Positions 34,829 to 45,330 of a stretch of 64,000 nucleotides of DNA are shown here, one piece after another; the first letter of the stretch is position 1, and each line of letters opens with the position of its first letter. The stretch comes from Brienomyrus brachyistius. Lineage: Eukaryota; Chordata; Actinopteri; Osteoglossiformes; Mormyridae. The stretch spans positions 11,614,363-11,678,362 of the forward strand of contig NC_064535.1 of the NCBI RefSeq assembly GCF_023856365.1. Direction: 5' to 3'. The notes beneath the pieces are model-generated. The model ran no database searches. It saw nothing but the letters and a program-made list of their open reading frames with translations, and was not told where the DNA came from. The position numbers and the translations under genes are program-made.

Positions 34829-34926
34829 CGGGAGATTTACGGGAAAATACTAATACGGGAGGACGGCGGGAAAGAGAAGTAAAATACGGTAGTTTCCCGG
34901 CCAAAACGGGAGACTTGACAGCTATG

Positions 34927-35192
34927 TGCTGTAGGGACAGGTTATTTACAGAGAGAGTGCTTTAGTGCAGGTTATATACAGAGAGAGTGCTGTAGGGGCA
35001 GGTTATATACAGAGAGAGTGCTTTAGTGCATGTTATATACAGAGAGAGTGCTGTAGGGACGGGTTATATACAGGGAGAGTGCTGTAGGGACAGGTTATGT
35101 ACAGCGAGAGTTTTGCAGGGATAGGTTATATACAGAGAGAGTGCTGTAGGGACAGGTTATATATAGAGAGAGTGCTGTAGGTGCAGGTTACA
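34927..35192 (+). repeat. 30/31-bp minisatellite, right block
   Basis: About 8-9 units of the same GTGCTGTAGGGACAGGTTAT...ACAGAGAGA family as 25848-26083, more diverged here (for example GTACAGCGAGAGTTTTGC). It shows that the 782-bp array lies inside a pre-existing minisatellite. Confidence 0.9.
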
Positions 35193-35734
35193 TAAAAATG
35201 ATGGGAATACCACAGAAATCTGTGATCTGCAGGTAGATCCAGGAAACATTACTGGATCAGTCAGGTTTTTTCAGGTCCATCGCATGATAATAAGGAAAGT
35301 CAGAGAAACAGAGCTTGATCAAATTTAGCCCAGAATTTCCGAAATTAGAACAGATTCAATTCTGTACTATAAGAACTGATGATAGGTATTTTCTCTGGTA
35401 GTACTACTATGAATCATGTCATGGAATTCAATATGCATACAAATGATTTCTAAACTATGAAACTTATAAACTATTATTTCATTTGAAAAAATACCCTTCA
35501 GCTTCACCTTAACAGTACCCTGAGAATGTTTTTCATGGAATAGTAAAATGAAAGACAGTGATAGGCCAGGATGTTTGCTGTAGTGCAAGGACATAACAAT
35601 ATAATTTCTCTTCATGAATTACAAAGCTGACAACCATAATATACTTCAAAGCACTGTTTGGGTTAGACATTTGACAATATCTTTCAAATTTTATGAAAGG
35701 AACTTCATATTGTGTGTAGCACAACAGGGTTGGG
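35193..35734. other. No gene recognised
   Basis: AT-rich unique sequence. Confidence 0.5.
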
Positions 35735-35975
35735 ATCTATCCTGTGTGGGTCTGTTTGCCCTGTGATGGACTGGCTACTGGTCCAGAATGTTCCCTTACC
35801 ACGGCCCTGTAGGTGTTAATTCCCAAATGGAAGTGTAGCAGAAGTCCATATCTGTGGAAAAGAGAGAATGGCATTAACAGCTTTGCTTGTTGCCCCCCAC
35901 AACCCTCAGCAGGACAAGCCACCTGAGGAGATATGATGGGTTTATGAACAGATGGATGGATGGATGGCTGGCTGG
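35735..35975 (+). mobile_element. L2/SINE tail relic
   Basis: GCCCTGTGATGGACTGGCTA, then a diverged tail ending ACAGATGGATGGATGGATGG. The middle (about 35815-35930) is foreign or strongly diverged. Confidence 0.55.
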
Positions 35976-36027
35976 ATTATCCAATGGCAAAACGAATGAA
36001 ACCGATATGTCCAGATATGTCTATAAT

Positions 36028-36165
36028 CCATCCATCCATCCATCCATCCATTTTCTGTACCCACTGGACATATTCAGGGTTGCAGGGGGGCCCAGAACCT
36101 ATTCCAGATGCTACAGGCACAAGGCAGGAAACAACCCAGGATGGGGCATCAACCCCATCAAAGGT
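36028..36165 (-). mobile_element. L2/SINE tail relic, minus strand
   Basis: Starts (ATCC)n, CATTTTCTGTACCC, then GAACCTATTCCAGATGCTAC and GGCAGGAAACAACCCAGGAT: the reverse complement of the L2-type SINE tail. It faces the copy at 35735. Confidence 0.65.
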
Positions 36166-36169
36166 ATAT

Positions 36170-37855
36170 CCACAATATATGATCTAATTAAACTGAATTC
36201 ATCAGCAAACTTTTTGGACACGCCTTAATAATATTAATCAGATACTAAGTGTACCTATACCTTAGAGTGAACCCGGGTGCAGAGAGAAACTGGGGTAATC
36301 TATAAGTTTAAAGGAAGGCAAAGCAAATTGCGGGAATTTACAGGAGCAATGAATCAAAGATATAACTACCGGGGCTGTAAATGATTTGGAACTCCAAAGA
36401 TGCCATCAAAGCAGTGGACCAAAGACGATGTGGAAAAAAAGTCACAGCAGTCAGGAATCAGAATAACTTCACCCAAAAAAACAATATTTTGAAATAAAAA
36501 TGGTTTCAAGACGGAGCAAGACTATCTTCTACATTGCATCCACTGTGTAGTATTTTGCCAAAGAGAACATATCTGTGGGAGAAATAGGGTTTCTAACGGT
36601 GCTTTTCCACTGCCACCAAGAAACAAGTTGTACTGCAAACTGGTGGTTTTACACTGTAAAGAATAGCAGTCATACCCACACTGACATGACCCTGCAGGGC
36701 CGAAAGCATGAACAAACTGGGCCGGTTGCATCACCAGCTCATCATTGGTCAAAATGCAGGGAGATACCAATTTTCTGTGCATGGATTATTTGAAGGAAAA
36801 TGCATATATTCTATATATTATTCATTATTAGTAGTAACACATCTTGTTGTATTGATGCATTTACAAACACTCAGAACTTGAAAATTTCCTACCTCCTAAT
36901 TGAAAAGTATTACAGAACAGCTGAACAGAATGGATTCATAATGCAAATTCTACTAGCGTTTGTTGCTTGCATGACACAGAGATTCTCACAAACGTGCTAG
37001 CAGAAATTAGCATAGCAAAAAAAAAAAGAATTGTATGTAGTAAATCGTGATGTACGGCTCGTTTACAGTAAACAAATCTGTTCGGTTTCACGTCACTGAC
37101 ACTCGCCAAACTCGACAATGCCTTTACCGAGCTGACCCCTCTGCAGTGAAAAACCGAGGCTGAAACTGCACTGTAACGAGTCTCTCTTCACGGTATGTTT
37201 CGGCATTTGGGAAGGCTCCTGTATGCCAGTAGAACAATGCCATAAGGGTGAAGGCAGGGACAAAGTCATTCAATATTACAGGCTGGGAGAGAAAAGCCAC
37301 AAAGGCAATTAGGAAGAAGGAAGACAACAAGAAAATTGGCTCCAGCATCGTGCTCAACGTGGGGTCATCTGTCACTGATCCTATGTTGGACAAAATGATA
37401 GAGACAGAGGAGTCTAACACCATATACATCTGGTCAGATGATGTATGGCTTTCTACAGAAGCAAAGACACTGATCCCAAGTGGACTGCCAGGCTTGTTAT
37501 GCCGCATAGAGGAGATATACTGCTGTTAGATCTCACAGTTCACTCTGAAAGTAGCAAACTAAGCTAGAAGTGCTCTTTGGGGGGCAAGACTTTATTTCAT
37601 AATGACTTCTTTATCTTGTACAGCATTCTCCCAACCTTCACTCAAACATTCTGCATAACTGCGCTTTACAATGGACATCAAAAAGATCAAAGCCTCTCAT
37701 GGAAACACAAGACGGTGGTAACCACCTGTAAAAGGTGCTTTTTCTTCACATTTGATTCCTCTGCCTGTATATTTGCATTTAGTGAAGCAGATGTACTGGC
37801 ACCCTGTCAAAGGACTTAATGGTCACACAGGTGAGGGTGGTTTCCTGAATAATCA
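36170..37855. other. No gene confidently recognised
   Basis: A possible MITE piece lies at about 36596-36780 (GGTGCTTTTCCACTGCCACC, then CAAACTGGTGGTTTTACACT). A minus-strand frame at 37124-37507 (127 aa) has two hydrophobic stretches (around LLSSFFLIAFVAFL and FTLMALFYW) but starts after an in-frame stop and matches no family I know. Confidence 0.4.
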
Positions 37856-37856
37856 A

Positions 37857-37894
37857 CCCATCCATCCATCCATCCATCCATGCATCCATCCATC
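37857..37894. repeat. (CCAT)n microsatellite
   Basis: About nine tetranucleotides with one TGCA interruption, probably the tail of an eroded minus-strand SINE or L2 copy. Confidence 0.85.
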
Positions 37895-37924
37895 TCCTGT
37901 ACCTGCTGGTGCGTGATTACAGGT

Positions 37925-38410
37925 GGTAACACACAATGGAGTTTCTGTCTTACAAGATTCTGCCTTGAAAAATGTTATAACAAAACCCTACACTGGTACT
38001 CAAGTGCAATCAGCAGCACATTTTATAATACAATTTCTAGCAGGTGAGACAGTGGAACAAAAAGAAGCAACAAGAGCTGGTAGAAGAAATGCAATTAAAA
38101 TGCATTATAAACTGTCCCTATCTTCACAATGCATTTCAAAGCATCTATAGTGCATTATAATGCTTGATATGAAAATGAATAAATTGTTATAGCATCTTCT
38201 TTTCACAGTCATGAGGCATTATAGTGTTGACTATAGTACTTCATTAACTTCAATGAAAGTTTCATCTATAATGCACTATAGATACCTTCATAATGGAATA
38301 CAAAGCACCCTTAATGGATTATAATGGTGGTATAAGAATTATGGACGCTTTTAATGCATTATGAATGTCTATAATGCATTATACATGAGAGCTTCAAGTA
38401 ATGTGTTACC
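37925..38410. mobile_element. MITE with GGTAACACA ends
   Basis: Begins GGTAACACACAATGG; the reverse complement of its end is GGTAACACATTACTTG. The interior is full of degenerate ATAATGCATTAT palindromes, a style typical of a fish MITE whose ends read GGTAACACTTTA. It is 486 bp with no transposase. Confidence 0.65.
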
Positions 38411-39518
38411 AAAAACATTTATTGGAATAATGAGAGATTTTCAGACAAGCTAACTAGTGAATTAGGTCCACAGTTAACTCAATACTTACTTAGGACTTCA
38501 TATGTCATTATGTGGAAGCTTGATAATTTGAAAGCTGAGATTTAGAATACGTTTTCCAAGCTCATTAAATGATAAGCAGTAAGTTTGAATATGTGCAGTA
38601 AGTTCTGCCATTTCCTGAGGTTGTGAAGTTTCTTCTGCATGCTAAACTGGCCAAAAAGTGGGGGGAAAGTCTGAGCTAAAGATTTGGTTATGTATGGAGA
38701 GAAACTGGTTGACCTCCACTGAGATCTGGATGCTGCTGTTGCATTGTTTTGACATTCTAAACCAGATGGACAGATGAAGCACGGTGCCTGAGGAAGGCAA
38801 AATATTCTCAGGGCTGCAGTCTTCAGTAAAACCCAAAATAAAACTGGCATGAAAAAACATTGTTTTTTGCATTTTAATTCATTACTTTTAGTATTTTGGT
38901 GCTCAGTAGAATAAGATGAAATCCCAGCTGCCCTGTGAAAAATTCAAGCATTTATTGAAGTTCACAAGGTCTATGCCCTGAAACTACTGCTTTTGTCATT
39001 TGACTGCCTGGGGGCTCGTAGTTAACTGCTGCTGACATCACAGTTTCTCTCGGCTAGATAAAGCAGCAAAAAGGACACGGGGGTGCAGCTGAGGAGAAGT
39101 ACAGGAATGCTGATCTGGTGCTGCTCCAGCTTCATACACATCCAACAATGAAAAGAGGAATCAAAACCGCATGTTTCAGAATAGGATTCAAATCATTGGG
39201 ATTTAAGACCTTAATTAAAGGGACAGAAATGCCTTTGTTATTAAAAGAGTTAGGATTCAGTGGTCTTCGCTTCTGGGAAACCTTATTACCATATTAAGGT
39301 ATAATTCCAAAATTCATATGGTTGATAGTCTGTCACACTAATTAATACTGGAAGTGTTTTGGTGACATTGAATAACCTTTATTGTCATTCAGATGCTGAA
39401 TCATGATTGAGAACTGTGAATAACTCTGGTATTTTAAATATATGTTTTGGTTTAAACACATGTACATACACATGTATACTGGAAAAATCCTGGACCAATT
39501 TGGTTATTTACCTATTAT
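38411..39518. other. No gene recognised
   Basis: Unique AT-rich sequence. The minus-strand frames at 38542-38872 overlap one another in different frames and show no domain. Confidence 0.5.
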
Positions 39519-39766
39519 ATATTTGTTCACACTCCGGTTTCCCCCCACAGTCCAAAATCATGCTGAGGCTAATTGGAGTTACTAAATTGCCCGTAGGTGT
39601 GCATGTGTGAGTGAATGGTGTGTGAGTGTGCCCTGCGATGGGCTGGCCCCCCATCCTGGGTTGTTCCCTGCCTCGTGCCCATTGCTTCCGGGATAGGCTC
39701 CGGACCCCCGCGACCCAGTAGGGTGAGCGGTTTGGAAAATGGATGGATGGATGGATATTTGTTCAC
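39519..39766 (+). mobile_element. 5'-truncated SINE with perfect 12-bp target duplication
   Basis: The element (39531-39754) starts in the body at ACTCCGGTTTCCCCCCAC and runs to the (ATGG)n end. It is flanked by identical ATATTTGTTCAC 12-mers at 39519-39530 and 39755-39766. The tRNA head is absent although the insertion is structurally intact, so truncation happened during target-primed reverse transcription. Confidence 0.93.
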
Positions 39767-39792
39767 TTTATTATATATTATATACATGTAAT

Positions 39793-40175
39793 CCACTCAG
39801 TGGCCTCTTCATTAGTTATACTTGGGTAGTACTGGGTAGGACCAATTTTAAACTTCAAAACCGCTTGAAGGGTGGATGAGTTATTGTCTTTGGAGGAGCC
39901 ACTTTGTCACCACATTTGTTCTGAGATTTTATTTCAGCACATTTGACCTCCTTCCTGGTCGCTTTAACAGGTCTGGTCATTCCCCTGCCTTAATAAGGTG
40001 TTTTTGCCCACAGAATACCATTGCTGGCCTGTTCATCACACCATTGTCACAACCATGGCTGCTGTAGTGCGTGAGAATCCCAGGAGGGCGGCCGTCTCTG
40101 AGACGCTGCGACTGTCCTGTATGGCACCAACAATCGCACCACGTTCCAAATCACTTGCTTTGGTTCCCAATCTGT
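39793..40175. mobile_element. Tc1-like relic
   Basis: Starts CCACTCAGTGGCCTCTTCAT with TTAGTTATACTT, resembling a Tc1-type end of the form CACTGGCCACTTTATTAGGT. Later blocks GTGCGTGAGAATCCCAGGAG and GCACCAACAATCGCACCACG match the transposase DNA-binding part of that family on the minus strand. Most of the interior is deleted and the right terminus is not visible. Confidence 0.6.
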
Positions 40176-41510
40176 TAAAATCTTCATTTTGTAAAATTCA
40201 AACATGCACAAATTGAATATTTATATAAGATATGGAATATAGAGTACTTGTTGTAGACTTTTGGGCTGCTGCTAAATGTTTACTGAAAGTGTGAAATGGG
40301 AGAAGGCATTTCCTAAATGTCAGTCTTTGTTAGAGACATCATAGGTTAGTTTCATAAATAATGTGTTTGTCTATAGTAGTTTGTGTTTAGCAGATAAAAA
40401 CCTATAATGTGTGGTAGGGCAAACCCTTTCATACCTCCCTCCGCATAAGAGAATTTGGTGTTGGGCAGGTTTATATATCTCCTGAGCTTTTCTCTCTCCA
40501 ATAATGCAAAATTGACTAAAGTAAATTCGAAACACCCATTCTGGTGTCTAGTCAATTGGGAATTGCTAAAAGATTTGTTGGGCCATAATGTGACATGCAT
40601 ACTAATAACAACATTGAATTTGAGTGCTGTTGAAAACAATGTTCTACTTTTGTGCAGGTATGCTTTCTAGGATGACCGATACGGCTACTTTAATTATGTT
40701 GCGGTGTGAACATAAATCCTGCAGTTTCATTATACCCTTTCCCTTCCCTAACATCCTGACCATCCATTCTCATTGACCTTGTACCATGTTATGATGGACT
40801 GCATCGTATAGATGGTAGATGCAGGGGAGTGGGCGTGGCAGTCTCAGGACAGAGAGTCAGGTCAGGCAGACTGATTAATTGCTCAAGACTGAGTTATGTA
40901 TAAATGAGTGTGTTCTTTTTTTTTTTTAGTAACCTGGAATAATTCACACCTGGAACAACCTTGCAAATATGTCCCACATAGCAAATCCTGGAGATACGTT
41001 TTTGATTCTTTCTTGGTTTTCTTTGTAATCTCACCAACGTGGCAGTGCACACATCGAGCACCGCCTGTCCCGTAACTTCCCTGAAAAGGTCATTGTCTGC
41101 CGAAATATAGATCCAGGTCCCTGTCCAATTCTGAGTCACGTAGTTCCATTTACTAACCTACCCAGACGCTGTTTCATGGGTCGTTTCCTGCAGTACATTT
41201 ACACACCACACAAAGCCCACAAAGACTTAGGTTATCGGACATTTTCCCTATATAGTAGTAAAGGTACAATAACAGCATCTGTCATTGTTCATTTCAATGC
41301 ATCTACACAGAGATCTGCTACAACATTGCATTTGGCTTTAAACACTGAAAGTTTTTGGAATCTATGGATTGGACATCTTTAAAGAAAGTTTATGAAGTAT
41401 AAGGAATATATGAGACTTTCATCCAGCAATGACTGTGGGACTGGTGTTTTTGAATTGCTCATAGCTTGTGGTTATGTGCACCCAGCAATAGCCTGCCATT
41501 CTCTCTAGGG
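40176..41510. other. No gene recognised
   Basis: Unique sequence, poly-T at 40917-40928. No frame with a recognisable product. Confidence 0.5.
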
Positions 41511-41665
41511 CAGTGTTTCCCAATCTGGTCCTCGGGGACCCACAGTTGGTCCACATTTTTGCTCCCTCCTAGCTCCCTGCCAGACAGTCCATATTTTAGG
41601 GAGCAGGGAGATAGCAAAAACATGAACTGTCTGCAGGTCCCAGAAGACCAGACTGGGAAACACTG
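41511..41665. mobile_element. Palindromic hAT-like MITE, complete
   Basis: Starts CAGTGTTTCCCAATCTGGTC and ends GACCAGACTGGGAAACACTG, near-perfect inverted ends of over 18 bp; the whole 155 bp can fold into a hairpin. Flanking CTCTAGGG and GTCTAGGA agree at 6 of 8 positions, in keeping with a decayed 8-bp duplication. Confidence 0.85.
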
Positions 41666-41714
41666 GTCTAGGACATACTACCATTGACCGGCTTCAGGGA
41701 ATCTTGCACATTCA

Positions 41715-42343
41715 AAATTTCGGTGTGCGTGGGGGATTGGTTCCAAGACCCCGATAGGTACCGAAAACCAAGGATGCCAAAGTCCCTTATATAAAATGAG
41801 ATAGTATTTCTACATAATGCACATCCTCCCATATACTTTAAATCATCTCCAGGTTACTTATAATGGCCAATGAAATGTGAATGCTATGTAAAGAGTTTTA
41901 ATACTGTATCGTTTAGGGAATAATGTCTGTACATGTTCAAACACAAACATTGTAGTACACACAGAAAATATACTTATGAATACAAAAAATATGTTGGTCC
42001 TGTTTCTTGTCGTTCTCCCTTCATTTGCATGGATTGAGTGTAGCGTTTGGCATGCAGTGAATCCCATCCTTCCAGAATCTGCTTGTCCTATTCAGCATTC
42101 TGAAGCCTATGTTGAAGCTAACTAACTGGCAAATATGGAGGCAAACAGGGGGAGAACAGTACACACATATGTGACCCTGGCGGAGACACGGACCCCAGTC
42201 CCAGAGGTGTGAGGCAACAGTGCTAACCCCTGCACCACCACGCCCCCCCCCCATATGGCAAATTTAAGTTTTGTTTTTTTTTCCCACCCAGTGTTTTTGG
42301 TCTGTAGTTGGCTAAATCCACAGATGTGGAAGGCCAACTGTAC
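41715..42343. mobile_element. Tigger-like element interrupted by a SINE
   Basis: GGTTCCAAGACCCC, GATGCCAAAGTCCCTTATAT, GCACATCCTCCCATATACTT and ACTTATAATGGCCAATG follow the order of a Tigger-type (pogo) non-autonomous element. The right end (TGTGGAAGGCCAACTGTAC, 42325-42343) is the matching terminal repeat. The left terminus is eroded. A minus-strand SINE (42062-42251) interrupts it. Confidence 0.65.
42062..42251 (-). mobile_element. SINE fragment, minus strand, nested in the Tigger-like element
   Basis: The tail part reads CCCATCCTTCCAGAATCTGC and GAAGCCTATG; the head part reads GGCGGAGACACGGACCCCAG and GAGGCAACAGTGCTAACCCC. The middle of the SINE is partly deleted. It ends in a C-run (42242-42251). 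Confidence 0.72.
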
Positions 42344-42907
42344 TGGGAAAGCATGTGGAAAATGGATGTATATTCTCTGTTTGCCAGATCACTCAAGGAA
42401 TTTTTCGATAAATGATAGCGATCAATATTTGCTCAAGCAATATATATATAGCCACAAAATATTAAACAATATATACTATACAGCAAATTCTGCATCTAAA
42501 GATAAATTTCTGAGATATATTTCTGATGATTATTGGTAATGAATCTGTACCTGTTACACCTCAGCTCACTCTGCTGAGAAATGAGATTCTTTGTACAATC
42601 AAGAGAACATAAGAAACTGACACAAGGTACAAATACCCATATTTCACTATCATACCAAACCCAGTAGAGGAATTTATTTCTGTTTGCTTTTCCAGACATG
42701 GAAAGTGCGTGTAATGCCAGAAACAGAAAAAAAACTATGTGATTTTTTAAATATCACCTTTATTAGGTTCAGGAACATGACAAACGATTACTCCATGTTC
42801 AGAAGAGCTGAGAGAAACAAAAAATATATTCAAGTCACCAACATAACCGTTTCATTAAATTATAATTGAAAAGTTCATATGCACAACACTGTCATCAGAA
42901 TGGCATT

Positions 42908-43271
42908 GGGTGTGTCAGGTTTGCCGGGTAAGAGACGGGCAGGCAAGCGGGCAGGAAGCGGGCAGGAAGCAGGCAAGGAGGCGAAATACGGGGAAAACAG
43001 GGATTTATTAAGGTACGGGTAGGGCAGGACGGACCAACAGCACTAAGACCAACTAACATCAATGACGGACAAACAACCAGGGCAAAACGTGGACTGAAAT
43101 AGACAGGACTGGCCGAAAATAATCAGACACGGCTGGGTACAATCAGGGAAGCACACAAGGATAATCAGGGGGCGTGGCACACACGAGGATAATCAGGGGG
43201 CGTGGCACACACGAGGATAATCAGGGGGCGTGGCATACACGAGGATCGTACGAGTCGGGCGTGACAGGGTG
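42908..43271 (-). mobile_element. Solo LTR with 5-bp target duplication
   Basis: A 354-bp segment (42913-43266) starts TGTCAGG and ends CGTGACA, the TG...CA ends of an LTR, and is flanked on both sides by GGGTG (42908-42912, 43267-43271). On the minus strand an AATAAA signal lies inside (TTTATT near 43003), so the LTR probably reads leftward. Three 28-bp tandem units containing GGATAATCAGGGGGCGTG lie near its right end (about 43147-43235). No internal retroelement sequence adjoins it, so LTR-LTR recombination is the likely origin. Confidence 0.78.
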
Positions 43272-43421
43272 CTTTAGCAAATGTATTATTTATAAATAAA
43301 AGTAAACTTACTGAGATATTTTTTGAGCAATAGTGTTTTCATTTGAACTCCACAATTAAATTATAGGCTATTATTACTACGAGTGATTGACAGTGCGAAT
43401 ATATTTATAATATAGACCTGC

Positions 43422-43520
43422 ATTCCGTCCAGGATGTAGCAAAGCCTTGTGCCCTGTGTTGTGTCTATGAGGCTCCAGGTGACCCTGACAGTGATAATTG
43501 TTTTGAAGATAGATGGATAT
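43422..43520 (+). mobile_element. L2 tail relic
   Basis: CATTCCGTCCAGGATGTAGC, GCCTTGTGCCCTGTGTTG, GGCTCCAGGTGACCCTGACA and a final AGATAGATGGATA follow the L2-type tail order. Confidence 0.6.
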
Positions 43521-44925
43521 TACTTAACTTTCAAATTGTTGCCTGTTGACGTTACTATCAATCAAGGGAAGGACCCAGTTTTCAGTCATGTGATATATCT
43601 TACCATTAAAACATTAGGGGATTCTCATTAATGCATAGCCCAGCAGTAATACACTGTAATACTTTCCTCATTGTGTGGTAATAATTCAAAAATACCCAAT
43701 AAAGTCCACAATTATGACTTTTGCCTATTCTGTTGATGATATAATATGCCAAGTATGACTGAAACTTTGCTAGACCAGAATTTCAAATGTTTCAAGCCTT
43801 AAAATTGGATGAGAAACTCATTTGGAACAAAGACGCTTCCTGTCCGCAGTGCTAAATACACACAAATCGGTCTGTAGCGACGATAATGCGCTATTAATCA
43901 CTTAAACATGTAACAAGACTATATTTTCTATCGACATCAGTTAGTTACATCAAAATCTACAGTGGTAGCTTACAGTATTGCAAGGCCATGAAAGTTTTAA
44001 GAGCTGGATCATACATCTACATTTAACTTGTGTGTAGCATGACCTGGAGTTTACCATAAATTCGTCAAGTTGTCACAACATAAAAATAAAACACTTTATA
44101 AGTTACTCCAAATATTAACTTTAATAGACATTTCTATCTGAACTCTAGATCTTTCCTACAAAATATGCGTACGGCTGCTATAAACCATTCGTAAATGTGT
44201 TAACTATTTCAAGTTATGTTTTACTTTGGTTGTGCCTTTACAAATCCCAAAATCTTCGTACTAATGTGCGTATAAATGTTTCTCATCTGTTCCATGCAAA
44301 GCCTCCATAAATGAGCCCCCAGAATTTTGATCCAGCCTGTTTTTTTTGCCTGGCCTGTATACACAGAGCACACACCGGACCAATAGGTTCAGTTACTGTT
44401 TAACTAAACATTTGAATGGCTAAGATGTGCTTTTGAATGCAGTGTGATTGTTGCTGTCAGAAGCCGTGCCTCAGGATAACAGGAACAGCAACATTGCCGG
44501 CATTCTGACACACTGCAGTGTTTAGAGTTTACAGTGCAATAAATAAAAAAGAAATACAGTCAGTGGCAGTCCTCAGGTTGAAAACACTTTATGAAAGGCA
44601 GTAGCGAAAAGAGAATTTCCAGACTAACAGGAATTCCACAATTGCAAAAAACTCGGCTCTCCTCAATAGTGGTGTGCAGAAAGGGTTCTCTGAGCTTGTC
44701 TACCCTCCAGGCAAAAGTAGCTCCTATCCAGTACTAGCTAGGTGTACGTAACATAGTAGCTCATGTATCCATAATTCCAGTTATATAACGAATTATCAAG
44801 TGTTTTGTTGTTTGCGGGGTGCTTATGGGTGAAGACAGGCTTGTTCCCATATTTTTATTCATTTTAAAAGTTACACATTTGCAACAGAGATCATTATCTG
44901 ATTAAATTAGCTGCATGTTCTAGAG
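43521..44925. other. No gene recognised
   Basis: AT-rich unique sequence. Confidence 0.5.
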
Positions 44926-44929
44926 AATC

Positions 44930-45330
44930 AGATTATTTAGCCGTGACACAGGAGCGACATAACAGTGGAAACTAGCCGACAACTCTCTGAACTTCTAAGC
45001 AGAGATTGACAAATAAAAGAAACGGAGTAACCAGAATTACTTTGGAAATGGCATCCTAATGGACCATTAAGGTACAGTAAGCATAAAGCACAACACCATG
45101 ATGAAGCAAAATGAAGCATTTGAAGGCTTCCACTACGCACATGCTATGTCTGTGACTTTCACATAAAATGCTGCCTGTGTTGTTCATGCAGCTGTCTGCC
45201 GGCTCTTTCTCATTAATGCCAGACTGGATGTTTGCTATGCCTTCAAGAGGTAGCACCTCTTTTTAATTTGTAAGCCTTTGGGTGTTTAAAGACAAATCAC
45301 ACTGACTCATTAATCAGACACACACCACAC
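44930..45330. other. Repeat-free stretch, candidate conserved non-coding element
   Basis: Balanced unique sequence without TE words, with repeated CATTAAT and ACTCATTAATCAG (homeodomain-like) sites. Candidate only. Confidence 0.25.

Larger units (their letters stand above)
34208..34926. mobile_element. hAT-like DNA transposon remnant
   Basis: Inverted ends: the left CATACCTGTCAAGG pairs with the right end, whose reverse complement is CATAGCTGTCAAGTCTCCC. Subterminal TACGGGA repeats lie near the right end. It encodes a decayed zinc-finger fragment and contains a long (AT)n run. It separates the partial unit 11 from the right-hand minisatellite, and the two flanks share no clear 8-bp duplication. 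Superfamily assignment is by resemblance only. Confidence 0.6.

Noticed and set aside
37124..37507. 127-aa minus-strand open frame with hydrophobic stretches
   Set aside because: Considered as a membrane-protein exon. An in-frame stop lies just upstream, no splice sites are convincing, and no family is recognised.
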